This document shows, piece by piece, positions 52,806 through 61,431 of a stretch of DNA of 64,000 bases. Position 1 is the stretch's first letter. Each line of letters starts with the position of its first letter. The position numbers and the translations under genes were made by a program. The stretch spans positions 124,001-188,000 of the forward strand of contig NZ_JAOTID010000007.1 of assembly GCF_026163695.1 (NCBI RefSeq), in the 5' to 3' direction. The notes below the pieces were generated by a model, which searched no databases, was not told where the DNA came from, and saw only the letters and a program-made list of their open reading frames with translations. The DNA is from Shumkonia mesophila (lineage in GTDB: Bacteria; Pseudomonadota; Alphaproteobacteria; Rhodospirillales; Shumkoniaceae).

Positions 52806-53237
52806 ATGATCGGGCGGGTGGGCATGGCGTTGCGCGGCGCGGCCATCAAGGGCCGTGGCGGCGTTCTGCTGGCGCTCCTCGTCCTTCTGCTCGGCGCCGC
52901 CCTGACCCCCGCGCTGCCGCCGCCCGTGGTCCTGGGCACCGATGCCGGGCCGATGCTGACCGACACCGCATCGCCCTGGCTCAACGCCCGGCTTCCCAAT
53001 TCGCAGGCGCATTCCCGTCTGGCGAAGGCTCCGGCGATCGTCTCTTCCCATCGCTGGAAGGCCGCGCCGGCCGGCTCGCCGGGGCCCGATCCCGACACGC
53101 TTGCCGTCGATTCGCCCTGGCGTCCGCATCCGGACGCCCCTTGGCCGCCGGCCCTGCCGCGCGTCTCGGCCGTCGCCGCCGTGGCGGCGCCGTACAATCC
53201 CTGCGTCCCGCAGGGCCCTCCCTTCCGCGCCGTCTGA
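52806..53237 (+). CDS. Predicted exported Pro/Ala-rich protein (143 aa)
   Basis: ATG at 52806 (alternatives at 52785 and 52824). The N-terminus is basic followed by a hydrophobic stretch (GGVLLALLVLLLGAALTPALPPP), a signal peptide or anchor. The rest is low in helix and rich in Pro, Ala and Trp, and ends in NPCVPQGPPFRAV. It lies between two paralogous membrane genes on the same strand. No homology recognised; the ribosome site is weak, so it could be spurious. Confidence 0.5.
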   Translation: MIGRVGMALRGAAIKGRGGVLLALLVLLLGAALTPALPPPVVLGTDAGPMLTDTASPWLNARLPNSQAHSRLAKAPAIVSSHRWKAAPAGSPGPDPDTLAVDSPWRPHPDAPWPPALPRVSAVAAVAAPYNPCVPQGPPFRAV

Positions 53238-53353
53238 TCCGGGCGCGCCCGTCGCCGGGCGAACCCGAAAATTCCAACACATCAGCGGTCATGCCGTGAC
53301 GCTCCCAAGGGCGCGTCCGCGTCCGGCGTCATGGCGGAAAAAGGGAAATAACC

Positions 53354-53698
53354 ATGCTTTTTGTTTTCGGCGTCGCCTTCGTCGTTCTGGGCGCGGTCTT
53401 CACCGTCGCCTCGCGCGCGATTTTCTATAACGGGATGCTTTCGGCCGGCGCCCGCGGCTGGATCGGGGGCGAGACGACGAGCGTCGCCCTCGCCACCCTG
53501 GCGGGGGTTGGAGTCGTGATGGTTCTTCTCTTCTTCGTCGGCGGGTCCGATCTCGGCGTCGTGTCGACCGTCCTGGCCGCCGCCATTGCGGCGGCCGGCG
53601 TTTATGGCGTTCGCGCCATCCATCGGCGGAGCGGACTGGACAACGAGGCGGCGGGGCTTTTCGCCACGCTGGAACAGCCGGTACCGGCGGCCGAATAG
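53354..53698 (+). CDS. Three-helix inner-membrane protein (114 aa), paralogue of the gene at 52305
   Basis: ATG at 53354 with AAGGGA upstream. MLFVFGVAFVVLGAVFTVASRAIF, VALATLAGVGVVMVLLFFVG and VVSTVLAAAIAAAGVYGVRAIHRR mirror the three helices of the upstream paralogue; the loops and tails differ. A duplication separated by about 1 kb. Unknown role. Confidence 0.75.
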   Translation: MLFVFGVAFVVLGAVFTVASRAIFYNGMLSAGARGWIGGETTSVALATLAGVGVVMVLLFFVGGSDLGVVSTVLAAAIAAAGVYGVRAIHRRSGLDNEAAGLFATLEQPVPAAE

Positions 53699-53770
53699 CG
53701 CAGGCAATCGACATCCCATGCTCCGGGGGGCGGCTACGGGATTCACGCATCTCGGACACCGTGCTTATCT

Positions 53771-53947
53771 CCCTCTCCGCCCCCAGGGGGCGGAGAGGGT
53801 CGGTCCAGCGGAGCCGGATCAAGGGAGGTGAGGTGGGGATTTCGGGCATTCCCCCCGCGAACACGACGGCGGCACCTCCACCTCACCCTCCCCATCGCTG
53901 GCGCGACGGGTCCCCGCCCTCTCCCCCGCCGTGCGGCGGAGAGGGCG
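53771..53947. repeat. REP/BIME-like palindrome cluster
   Basis: The first unit is a 14-bp perfect inverted repeat CCCTCTCCGCCCCC / GGGGGCGGAGAGGG around one A (53771-53799). The second unit CGCCCTCT..CCGCC-GTGC-GGCGGAGAGGGCG (53915-53947) shares the GGCGGAGAGGG core. Another inverted repeat lies between them. The shared core suggests one repeat family. Confidence 0.65.
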
Positions 53948-53992
53948 AATTTATGCGGCTTTCGCTACCAGCCGAGATGTGTGAACCCGATA

Positions 53993-54019
53993 GGGGGGGC
54001 GGGGCGTCCCCGCCCCCCC
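53993..54019. terminator. GC-rich stem-loop between convergent genes
   Basis: GGGGGGGCGGGG (53993-54004) / CCCCGCCCCCCC (54008-54019), loop of three. It lies 28 bases past the UspA stop. No T-run; possible Rho-independent-like or protective 3' end. Confidence 0.45.
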
Positions 54020-54047
54020 ATTGCGGTGTCCCGCCGCCGCATCGGCC

Positions 54048-54920
54048 TCAACGGGCCATCAGCACCGGCAGTTGGGCGTGCGCCATGACGTGGCGGGTGA
54101 CGCCCCCGAACATTCGCTCCTGCAGGCGGGTGTGGGTATAAGCCCCCATCACCAGCAGGTCCGATTTCATCTCGGCGCACTTGTCGAGGATCGCCTCGCC
54201 GGCCGAACGGTTGCGGCGGTCCGCCAGGACATGGCGGCCCGCCTGGATGTCATGGCAGGCCAAATAGGCGCCGAGGCGCCGGCCGGCCGAGCCCGGCGTG
54301 CGGGCGCTCTCGGCGACGATGATGTCCACCGCGTCGGCGGCCCCGATCAGATCCATCGCCGCGGCGACGGCCCTGGCGCTCTCGGCGCTGCCGTTCCAGG
54401 CGATGGCCATTCGCCCGTACGCGGCGGCGGCGGGACGCGGCGGCACCACGAGGATGGGCCGGCCCGAGCCGTCGAGAATCTGGTTGATGAGGTCCTCGTA
54501 GCCGGCTCCGCTGTCGGCGACCGGGCGCCCGACGAAAACGAGGTCGGCCAGCCTGGCCTGGCGCACCACCCGGCAACCGCGGTCGAAGTCGGTGTAGGCG
54601 TCCCAGTGGGCCGAGGGCGGCGGCGCCGTCTCGTCGGCAACGGCGGGAAGATGGAAGCGCCGGCAACTGTCATCGAACTCCTGGCGGGCCTTGCCAAGGA
54701 ACGACGCCTCGTGATTGTGCACCTGCGTGACCGCCTGCTCGATGCGTTCACGCATCGATTCGTCGGCGACCGACATCAGGTCCGGATTCCAGAGGCCGGG
54801 ATAGGGAAGAAGGACCTCCAGCCTGGCCTGCCAGCGCGACCCGAAGGCGCAGACCGTCTCCAGGAGAGAACGGTTGGAGGCACGATAGTCCAGAACCGCG
54901 AGCAATGCTCTCATCGACAT
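54048..54920 (-). CDS. Universal stress protein, tandem UspA domains
   Basis: 290 residues from the ATG at 54920 (GGAGGTG upstream). The first domain is divergent (MRALLAVLDYRASNRSLLE). The second carries IAWNGSAESARAVAAAMDLI and the nucleotide-binding loop VMGAYTHTRLQERMFGGVTRHVMAHAQLPVLM (G-2x-G-9x-G type). Cytoplasmic, probably ATP-binding and stress-induced. Confidence 0.93.
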   Translation of the reverse strand: MSMRALLAVLDYRASNRSLLETVCAFGSRWQARLEVLLPYPGLWNPDLMSVADESMRERIEQAVTQVHNHEASFLGKARQEFDDSCRRFHLPAVADETAPPPSAHWDAYTDFDRGCRVVRQARLADLVFVGRPVADSGAGYEDLINQILDGSGRPILVVPPRPAAAAYGRMAIAWNGSAESARAVAAAMDLIGAADAVDIIVAESARTPGSAGRRLGAYLACHDIQAGRHVLADRRNRSAGEAILDKCAEMKSDLLVMGAYTHTRLQERMFGGVTRHVMAHAQLPVLMAR

Positions 54921-55163
54921 GGCACACCTCCTCATGTCGGAATCAGCAGCTTCGGCCGTTCCCCAGTATATCATGTTTCGGCCTCGACGGGGACGGCCCG
55001 CCGAACGTCATGCGGCTGGCAATGGGCCGGCGGCGTCCCCACCTAAGAGCATGGACATCGACGACGCGGACGGAGGCCGGCCCTCGAAGGGGCCCCGGCA
55101 TGCCGAAGGGGACCGTGACGCGATGGCGACCAGTTCCCCCTTTGGCTGCGAGTTGATTCCCCC

Positions 55164-56354
55164 ATGCCTGGTTTGTTTCGCCTTCCGACGGCTCGGCTGC
55201 GGGCCGTCGCCGATTCCTATTGCTTGGCCGAGACGGTACCGTTCGTCCTGGCCCACCTCGCCTGCCTGGCCGCCGTGTGGACCGGCGTGTCGCCGGCCGA
55301 CGTCGCGCTGGCCTTCGGGCTCTATGCGCTGCGCATGTTCGGGGTGACCGCCGGCTATCATCGCTATTTTTCGCATCGCACCTTCAAGACCGGCCGCGTC
55401 TTCCAGTTCATCCTGGCCTTCATCGCCCAGTCCTCGGCCCAGCGCGGCATCCTGTGGTGGGCGGCCAACCACCGCCACCACCACCGCTTCTCGGATACCG
55501 AGGAGGACGTCCATTCGCCGGTGCTGAGAAGCTTCTGGCACGCCCACATGGGGTGGATCTTCACCGAGCGCTATGCCAGGACCGAGCTTTCCGCCGTGCC
55601 CGACCTGGCCAAATTCCCCGAGCTGGTGTGGCTGGATCGCCATCCCTACCTGCCGGCCGTGGTGCTGGGCCTGACGGTCCTGGCGGCGGCCGGCTGGTCG
55701 GGCCTGGTGGTCGGCTTCTTCTGGTCGACGGTGGCGGTCTGGCACGCCACGTTCGCCATCAATTCGCTGGCCCACGTCATCGGCCGCCGTCGCTATCTGA
55801 CGGCCGACCAGTCGCGCAACAACTGGTGGCTGGCGCTCATCACCTTCGGCGAGGGCTGGCACAACAACCATCATCATTACCAGGGGGCGGCCTGCCAGGG
55901 CTTCCGCTGGTACGAGATCGACGTCAGCTATTACCTGCTGAAGGGCTTGGCGGCGGTCGGCCTGGTCAGCGACCTGCGCGTGCCGCCGGCCGAGGTGGTG
56001 CGGGCCGAGCAGCGCCTGGGGCGCGCCGTCGTCGAGAAGGCGGCCGGCCAGTTGGCCGCCCGTTTCGAGGCCGAGCGCATCGTCGCCGACGTCAGGGCCG
56101 CGCTGGCCGGGCGCTGGGCCGCCCTGACCGGCGGCCGGTCGGTCGAATCGGCGCGCCTGGAACTGGCCCAGTTCCTCCAGAGCGTTCATCTTCCCGCCAT
56201 GCCGACGGCGGCCGAGATCAAGGCGCAGGCGGCGGCGATGTTCGTCGACACGCCGTCGATCAACGATATCGTCGAGCGGGCCCGCCAGCGGCTGATCGAG
56301 ACGGTCTGCGAAATGGCGTTGGGCCGGCCGGCGGAGACCCCTGCCGGCGCCTGA
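55164..56354 (+). CDS. Acyl-CoA (delta-9 type) fatty acid desaturase
   Basis: 396 residues. A membrane di-iron enzyme that introduces a double bond into saturated acyl chains. All three histidine boxes are present: HRYFSH, HRHHH and HNNHHH. Four membrane segments, FGVTAGYHRYFSHRTFKT and LITFGEGWHNNHHHYQGA, are typical. A C-terminal extension of about 110 residues (helical, after VSDLRVPP) goes beyond the minimal family length. No ferredoxin or cytochrome b5 domain. Confidence 0.94.
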   Translation: MPGLFRLPTARLRAVADSYCLAETVPFVLAHLACLAAVWTGVSPADVALAFGLYALRMFGVTAGYHRYFSHRTFKTGRVFQFILAFIAQSSAQRGILWWAANHRHHHRFSDTEEDVHSPVLRSFWHAHMGWIFTERYARTELSAVPDLAKFPELVWLDRHPYLPAVVLGLTVLAAAGWSGLVVGFFWSTVAVWHATFAINSLAHVIGRRRYLTADQSRNNWWLALITFGEGWHNNHHHYQGAACQGFRWYEIDVSYYLLKGLAAVGLVSDLRVPPAEVVRAEQRLGRAVVEKAAGQLAARFEAERIVADVRAALAGRWAALTGGRSVESARLELAQFLQSVHLPAMPTAAEIKAQAAAMFVDTPSINDIVERARQRLIETVCEMALGRPAETPAGA

Positions 56355-56481
56355 TACCCCGCGCCGCCGCCTCACGGTCCTGTGGCGGTCCCGGCCGAAA
56401 CCCGGTATGAATGCCAAAGCGCGCGGCGAAAGCCGCGGGTTTTGGCGCGTGCGAAGGATGACAGCGGGAGAAGGACGGTCG

Positions 56482-57786
56482 ATGCCGGTACGGCTCAGTT
56501 CGCGGGACGGGGATTTCGAGAAGCGGTTCGCGGCGCTGGTCGCCGCCAAGCGCGAGGCCGAGGCCCATGTCGGACCGGTGGTGGCCGAGATCCTGAAGGC
56601 CGTGCGCGAGCGGGGCGACGAGGCCGTCATCGCCTTCACCGAGAAGTTCGATCGCCTCAAGCTGACCGCCGCCACGTTGAAGGTTTCGGCCGCCGAGGTC
56701 GAGGCCGCCGTCGCCGCCTGCGCGCCCGACACCCTGGCGGCGCTCGACCTCGCGGCCGGGCGCATCGCCGACTATCACCGCCGCCAATTGCCGGAAGGCC
56801 TGAACTACGTCGATTCCGTCGGCCTCAGGCTGGGCTATCGCTGGACGGCGGTGGCGGCCGCCGGGCTGTACGTGCCGGGCGGGCTTGCCGCCTATCCCTC
56901 CTCGGTGCTGATGAACGCGCTGCCGGCCAAGGTGGCGGGCGTGCCGCGCCTAGTCATGGTGGTGCCGGCCCCCGACGGCGTGCTCAACCCGCTGGTGCTG
57001 GCCGCCGCCCGCATCGCCGGGGTGGACGAGATCTATCGCATCGGCGGCGCCCAGGCGGTCGCGGCGCTGGCCTTCGGCACCGCCACCATCGCCCCCGTGG
57101 ACAAGATCGTCGGGCCCGGCAACGCCTATGTGGCCGAGGCCAAGCGCCAGGTGTTCGGCACCGTCGGCATCGACATGATCGCCGGGCCGTCCGAGATTCT
57201 GGTGGTGGCCGACCGCTTCAACGATCCGGCGTGGATCGCCGCCGATCTGTTGTCCCAGGCCGAGCACGACCGCGCCGCCCAGGCCGTGCTGATCACCGAC
57301 GACGCCGCGTTCGCCGAAGCCGTCGAGCGGGCGCTGGAAGGGCACCTGAAGACGCTGCCGCGCGCCGACATCGCCGGCGCCAGCTGGCGCGATTTCGGCG
57401 CCGTCGTCGTGGTGGGCAGCCTCGACGAGGCGCCCGCCCTGGTCGACCGCCTGGCGCCCGAGCACCTGGAACTGGCCACCGAAGATGCCGGGGCGCTGGC
57501 CGGGCGCATCCGCAACGCCGGGGCCATCTTCATCGGCCGCTTCACGCCCGAGGCGGTGGGCGATTACGTGGCCGGGCCCAACCACGTGCTGCCGACCTCG
57601 GGCAGCGCCCGGTTCTCCTCGGGCTTGGGCGTGCTCGATTTTCTCAAGCGCACGTCGCTGGTCGGCGGCGACGCCGCCAGCCTGGCGGCGGTGGGGCCGG
57701 CCGCCGTGACGCTGGCCCGGGCCGAGGGCCTGGATGCCCACGCGCTGTCGGTGGCGATCCGCCTCAACGCCGGCCCGGCCGATTGA
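56482..57786 (+). CDS. hisD: Histidinol dehydrogenase
   Basis: 434 residues from the ATG at 56482. It oxidises histidinol to histidine in two NAD steps. The motifs are GLYVPGG, RIGGAQAVAALAFGT, VGPGNAYVAEAKRQVFG, IDMIAGPSEILVVAD, the zinc/catalytic AEHDRAAQAVLIT, PEHLELATED and NHVLPTSGSARFSSGL. Intact. It is unlinked to other his genes here, the usual alphaproteobacterial position ahead of UPF0262. Confidence 0.97.
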   Translation: MPVRLSSRDGDFEKRFAALVAAKREAEAHVGPVVAEILKAVRERGDEAVIAFTEKFDRLKLTAATLKVSAAEVEAAVAACAPDTLAALDLAAGRIADYHRRQLPEGLNYVDSVGLRLGYRWTAVAAAGLYVPGGLAAYPSSVLMNALPAKVAGVPRLVMVVPAPDGVLNPLVLAAARIAGVDEIYRIGGAQAVAALAFGTATIAPVDKIVGPGNAYVAEAKRQVFGTVGIDMIAGPSEILVVADRFNDPAWIAADLLSQAEHDRAAQAVLITDDAAFAEAVERALEGHLKTLPRADIAGASWRDFGAVVVVGSLDEAPALVDRLAPEHLELATEDAGALAGRIRNAGAIFIGRFTPEAVGDYVAGPNHVLPTSGSARFSSGLGVLDFLKRTSLVGGDAASLAAVGPAAVTLARAEGLDAHALSVAIRLNAGPAD

Positions 57787-57792
57787 GGAACC

Positions 57793-58266
57793 GTGGCCGG
57801 CGCCCCCTGCATCAAGGACCTGGTGCTGGAGGACGACCGGCGGGTGCGTCTCAGCCCCAATGTCGAACATGAACGGCGGGTCGCCGTCCACGACCTGCTC
57901 GAGGCCAACGTCTTCGAGCCGGTGGGCGATTTCGCCGGGCCGTTCGTCCTGCACCTGGGCCTGGAGGGCGGCAGCCTCATCTTCAACGTGCACGACGAGG
58001 CGGACCGGCCGCTGGTCAGCTTCTCGCTGCCGCTGGGCGACTTCCGCAGTCTGATCAAGGACTACTTCACGGTCTGCGAGACCTACTTCAACGCCATCAA
58101 GACGCTGAGCCCGTCGCGCATCGAAGCCATCGACATGGGCCGGCGAGGGCTGCACAACGAGGGCTCGACGCTGATGGCCGAGCGCCTGGCCGGCAAGGTC
58201 AGGATCGACACCGACACGGCGCGCCGGCTGTTCACCCTCCTGTGCGTGCTGCATATCCGGGGATAG
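57793..58266 (+). CDS. UPF0262 family protein
   Basis: 157 residues with a GTG start 4 bases after a GAGG. DDRRVRLSPNVEHERRVAVHDLLEANVFEPVG and FSLPLGDFRSLIKDYFTVCETYFNAIKTLSPSRIEAIDMGRRGLHNEG are the family signature. A conserved alphaproteobacterial protein of unknown function, always near hisD. It lies 6 bases downstream of hisD, clearly co-transcribed. Confidence 0.95.
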   Translation: MAGAPCIKDLVLEDDRRVRLSPNVEHERRVAVHDLLEANVFEPVGDFAGPFVLHLGLEGGSLIFNVHDEADRPLVSFSLPLGDFRSLIKDYFTVCETYFNAIKTLSPSRIEAIDMGRRGLHNEGSTLMAERLAGKVRIDTDTARRLFTLLCVLHIRG

Positions 58267-58270
58267 GGCG

Positions 58271-58717
58271 ATGCCGGACCTGCCATCCGCCGTCCTGTTC
58301 GCCTGCACCAACAACTCGATCCGCTCGCCGATGGCCGAGGCCATCCTCAAGTTCCTGCACGGCCGCCAGATCTACGTCGACTCGGTGGGCGTCCACGAGC
58401 GCGAGGTCGACGGTTTCGCCGTCGCCGTCATGGACGAGATCGGCATCGACATCAGCGGTCATCGGCCCAAGACTTTCGAGACGCTCGAGGATACCAGCTA
58501 CGACGTCGTCGTCTCGCTGTCGCCCCAGGCCCAGCACAAGGCCGTCGAGATGACGCGCGTCATGGCCTGCGAGGTGGAATTCTGGCCCACCTTCGATCCC
58601 TCGATGATCGACGACGAAAACCGCGAGGTGCGCCTGCAGGCCTATCGCGACGTGCGCGACCAGCTGATGCGCCGCATCAAGGAGCGTTTCCCCCTGGCGC
58701 CGACGGCCGATCTGTGA
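58271..58717 (+). CDS. Low-molecular-weight protein-tyrosine phosphatase family protein
   Basis: 148 residues. The P-loop [15 protein letters not shown] gives the C-x5-R-S active site (Cys 12 and Arg 18) and the DP catalytic loop lies near [13 protein letters not shown]. Related proteins are annotated as arsenate reductase or LMW phosphatase. It starts 4 bases after UPF0262. The role in this housekeeping block is not known. Confidence 0.92.
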   Translation: MPDLPSAVLFACTNNSIRSPMAEAILKFLHGRQIYVDSVGVHEREVDGFAVAVMDEIGIDISGHRPKTFETLEDTSYDVVVSLSPQAQHKAVEMTRVMACEVEFWPTFDPSMIDDENREVRLQAYRDVRDQLMRRIKERFPLAPTADL

Positions 58718-58791
58718 GCGGCACCGCCGATTTTCCGGGCGGAGCCATGCGGGAGGCGCCGGAACAACAGCCGGAAAACTTTGGAAAACAC

Positions 58792-58820
58792 TTGACCGGG
58801 GCGGCCCGGACGGCCACTTT
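58792..58820 (+). promoter_or_regulatory. Weak promoter candidate upstream of infA
   Basis: TTGACC (58792-58797) with the alphaproteobacterial CTTGAC form, 17-base spacer, CACTTT (58815-58820). The -35 is good and the -10 poor. It lies 33 bases before the infA ATG in the only sizeable gap of the block. Confidence 0.35.
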
Positions 58821-58853
58821 GAGCCCGCCGCAACCACAACAGAGAAGGGATAT

Positions 58854-59072
58854 ATGGCCAAAGAAGAGGTGCTTGAATTCAGCGGGGTCGTGACCGAGCT
58901 TCTGCCCAACGCCATGTTCCGGGTGAAGCTGGACAACGACCACGAGATCCTGGCTCATACCGCCGGCAAGATGCGCAAGCACCGCATCCGTGTCCTGGCC
59001 GGCGACAAGGTCAACGTCGAAATGACGCCCTACGATCTGACCAAGGGTCGGATCACCTTCCGCTTCAAATAG
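58854..59072 (+). CDS. infA: Translation initiation factor IF-1
   Basis: 72 residues, exact family length. [61 protein letters not shown] is the OB-fold sequence of IF-1. AGAAGGG ribosome site. Essential; a single-copy gene used in phylogeny. Confidence 0.98.
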   Translation: MAKEEVLEFSGVVTELLPNAMFRVKLDNDHEILAHTAGKMRKHRIRVLAGDKVNVEMTPYDLTKGRITFRFK

Positions 59073-59107
59073 CCGCGCCCGCTTCGGCCGGCTTCGGAGA
59101 GCCAAGG

Positions 59108-59719
59108 ATGTCCGACGACCGGACCGATCGCGAGAAGCCGCTTTTCGTGCTCGCGTCGGCATCGCCGCGTCGGCGCGACCTGTTGACCCAGGTCGGCCTG
59201 GCCCCCGATCGCATCGTTCCCGCCGAGATTGACGAGCGCCCGCGCCCGCGCGAACTGCCCCGCGACGTGGCCCGCCGGCTGGCCGAGGCCAAGGCCGGTG
59301 CCATCGCCTCGCAGTTTCCCGGCGCCTTCGTGCTGGGCGCCGACACCGTGGTCGCCTGCGGGCGGCGCGTGCTGCCCAAGGCCGAGGAGGAGGGGGAGGC
59401 CAGGGCCTGCCTCGCGCTGCTGTCGGGCCGTCGCCACCGGGTGATGGGCGGCGTCGCGCTGATCGATCCGACGGGCCGGCTGGTCAGCCGGCTGGTGGTG
59501 ACGGCGGTGACCTTCAAGCGGCTGGAACCCGCCGAGGTCGACCGTTATCTCGCCAGCGGCGAGTGGCGGGGCAAGGCCGGCGGCTATGCCATCCAGGGGC
59601 TGGCGGCGCTTTACGTGCGCCAGATCGTCGGCTCCTACTCCAACGTCGTCGGCCTGCCGCTGTTCGAGACGGCGGCCCTGTTGAAAGGGCTGGGCTACGC
59701 CCCCCGTTCGGCCCCATAA
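59108..59719 (+). CDS. maf: Maf family nucleotide pyrophosphatase
   Basis: 203 residues. LASASPRRRDLLTQVGL is the Maf N-terminal motif, with FVLGADTVVACGRRVLPK and KAGGYAIQGLAALYVRQIVGSYSNVVGLPL. It hydrolyses non-canonical dTTP/UTP-type nucleotides. It lies 35 bases after infA and 7 bases before the RNase G gene. Confidence 0.96.
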   Translation: MSDDRTDREKPLFVLASASPRRRDLLTQVGLAPDRIVPAEIDERPRPRELPRDVARRLAEAKAGAIASQFPGAFVLGADTVVACGRRVLPKAEEEGEARACLALLSGRRHRVMGGVALIDPTGRLVSRLVVTAVTFKRLEPAEVDRYLASGEWRGKAGGYAIQGLAALYVRQIVGSYSNVVGLPLFETAALLKGLGYAPRSAP

Positions 59720-59726
59720 TCCGGCC

Positions 59727-61217
59727 GTGTCGACCGATGAAATCCTGATCGAGGCGGGGCCGGGCGAGACGCGCATCGCGCTCATGGAGGGCGGGCGGCT
59801 CCGCGAACTGGTGGTGGCGCGCCCCGGCGACGGCAGCGTCGTCGGCAACGTCTATCTGGGCCGCGTCGAGCGCGTGCTGCCGGGCATCGGGGCGGCCTTC
59901 GTCGACGTCGGGCTGGAGCGGGCCGGCTTTCTCGGCCTGGCCGAGGCCCGGCCGGCCGGCCATGCCGCAGGCCAAGCGGGTGCGCCCGCCGCCGACCGCA
60001 TCGGCGACTATCTGTCCGAGGGCGACGCCGTGCTGGTGCAGGTGCAGCGCGATGCGGTGGCCGACAAGGGCGTCAAGCTGACCACCCACATCGGGCTCAC
60101 CGGCCGCGCCCTGGTGCTGCTGCCCGGGGTGGGCGACATCCTGCTTTCCAGGCGCATCATGGGCGAGGCCGAAAGGGCAAGGCTGGAGGCCCTGCTGGGC
60201 GACCTGGCGGAAGCGGGCGAGGGGCTGATCCTGAGAACCGCCGGCATGGACGCGCCGGCCGAGGCCCTGGGCCGGGAGTTGGAAACGCTGCGCGGCCTCT
60301 GGCGCGTCATCCAGGAAAGACGGCGGGACGGCCGGCCGCCGGCCTGCCTGCTGGCCGAGCCGACGGCGCCCTTCCGGGTGCTGCGCGACGAGGCGGGGCC
60401 GGAGGTGCGCCGCATCGTCGTCGAGGGCGCGCGCATGCTGGCCGAGCTGGCCGCCTTCTGCCGCGAGCAGGCGCCGGGGCTGGAGGCCAAACTGCGCGGC
60501 CACGCCGAAGAGGCGCCGCTGTTCGAGGCCTTCGGCGTCGAGGAGCAGATCGAGGCGGCGCTGGCCGAGCGGGTGGCGCTGCCCTCGGGCGGCAGCCTGA
60601 TCATCCAGCCGACGGCGGCGCTGACCGCCATCGACGTCAACACCGGCGGCCGCTCGGAAAGCGGCGGGCCCGAGGAGACGGCGCTTGCCACCAACCTGGA
60701 GGCGGCCGAGGAGATCGCCCGCCAGTTGCGCCTGCGCAACCTGTCGGGCATGCTGGTGGTCGATTTCGTGCCGATGCGCCGGCGTCCCCATCAGGCCGAG
60801 GTGCTGGCCCGCCTGCGCTCGGCGGTGGCCGACGACCGCGTGGCCACCCATGTCTTCGGTTTCAGTCCGCTGGGGGTGGTCGAAATGACGCGGCCCCGCC
60901 ATGGCCAGACCCTGGCCGAACGGCTGACCGTGCCCTGCCGGGCCTGCGCCGCCAGCGGCCGGGTCAAGAGCCCGGCCGCCGTCGCCGCCGCGATCCTGCG
61001 CCGCGTGCTTGGCGAGGCGCGGCTGGCGCCCGGAGCCGTCCTCGAGGTGGCGGCGCCGCCGGCCGTGGTCGAGATGTTGGGAACGGGGTTGTCTCGGGCG
61101 TTGGCCGAGACCGAGGAAAAACTGGGAGCGCCGCTTAGCCTGAACGCCGATGCCGCCCTGGCGGCCGACGCCTTTAAGGTGACGGCCAGGCGCCGGACGG
61201 AGGAAGGACATGACTGA
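59727..61217 (+). CDS. rng: Ribonuclease G (RNase E/G family)
   Basis: 496 residues, GTG start at 59727. S1 domain near the N-terminus (VYLGRVERVLPGIGAAFVDVGLERAGFL), catalytic-site ALTAIDVNTGGRSES, LRNLSGMLVVDFVPMRR, and zinc-link CRACAASG. No Arg/Pro-rich RNase E tail, hence RNase G type. It processes rRNA and mRNA. Overlaps yacG by 8 bases. Confidence 0.95.
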   Translation: MSTDEILIEAGPGETRIALMEGGRLRELVVARPGDGSVVGNVYLGRVERVLPGIGAAFVDVGLERAGFLGLAEARPAGHAAGQAGAPAADRIGDYLSEGDAVLVQVQRDAVADKGVKLTTHIGLTGRALVLLPGVGDILLSRRIMGEAERARLEALLGDLAEAGEGLILRTAGMDAPAEALGRELETLRGLWRVIQERRRDGRPPACLLAEPTAPFRVLRDEAGPEVRRIVVEGARMLAELAAFCREQAPGLEAKLRGHAEEAPLFEAFGVEEQIEAALAERVALPSGGSLIIQPTAALTAIDVNTGGRSESGGPEETALATNLEAAEEIARQLRLRNLSGMLVVDFVPMRRRPHQAEVLARLRSAVADDRVATHVFGFSPLGVVEMTRPRHGQTLAERLTVPCRACAASGRVKSPAAVAAAILRRVLGEARLAPGAVLEVAAPPAVVEMLGTGLSRALAETEEKLGAPLSLNADAALAADAFKVTARRRTEEGHD

Positions 61218-61431
61218 CGACACCGCAAGCCGGCCGGACGCAAAGGTCATCCCGCTGGTCCGCCGCCGGCGCTGCCCGATCTGCGGCAAGCCGCAGGTGC
61301 ACGCCTATCGGCCGTTCTGTTCGCAGCGCTGCGCCGACCAGGACCTCGGCCGCTGGCTGACCGGCGGCTATCGCATCGCCGCCGAGGACGAGCCCGATCT
61401 GGACGACGATCAGGCCGACGACGGAACCTGA
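61210..61431 (+). CDS. yacG: DNA gyrase inhibitor YacG
   Basis: 73 residues. The zinc finger RCPICGKP..YRPFCSQRCADQDLGRWLTGGYRI has the four cysteines and the LGxWL.g.Y motif of YacG. Acidic C-terminus. Coupled to rng. Its last 22 bases overlap the convergent TRAP permease gene. Confidence 0.96.
   Translation: MTDDTASRPDAKVIPLVRRRRCPICGKPQVHAYRPFCSQRCADQDLGRWLTGGYRIAAEDEPDLDDDQADDGT

Larger units (their letters stand above)
53699..54047. other. 349-base region between convergent genes, filled with palindromes
   Basis: No ORF supported. It contains two REP-like stem-loops (53771-53799 and 53915-53947), an inverted repeat pair TGAGGTGG / CCACCTCA (53829-53836 / 53878-53885), and a GC hairpin near the end of the UspA gene (53993-54019). 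Confidence 0.6.
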
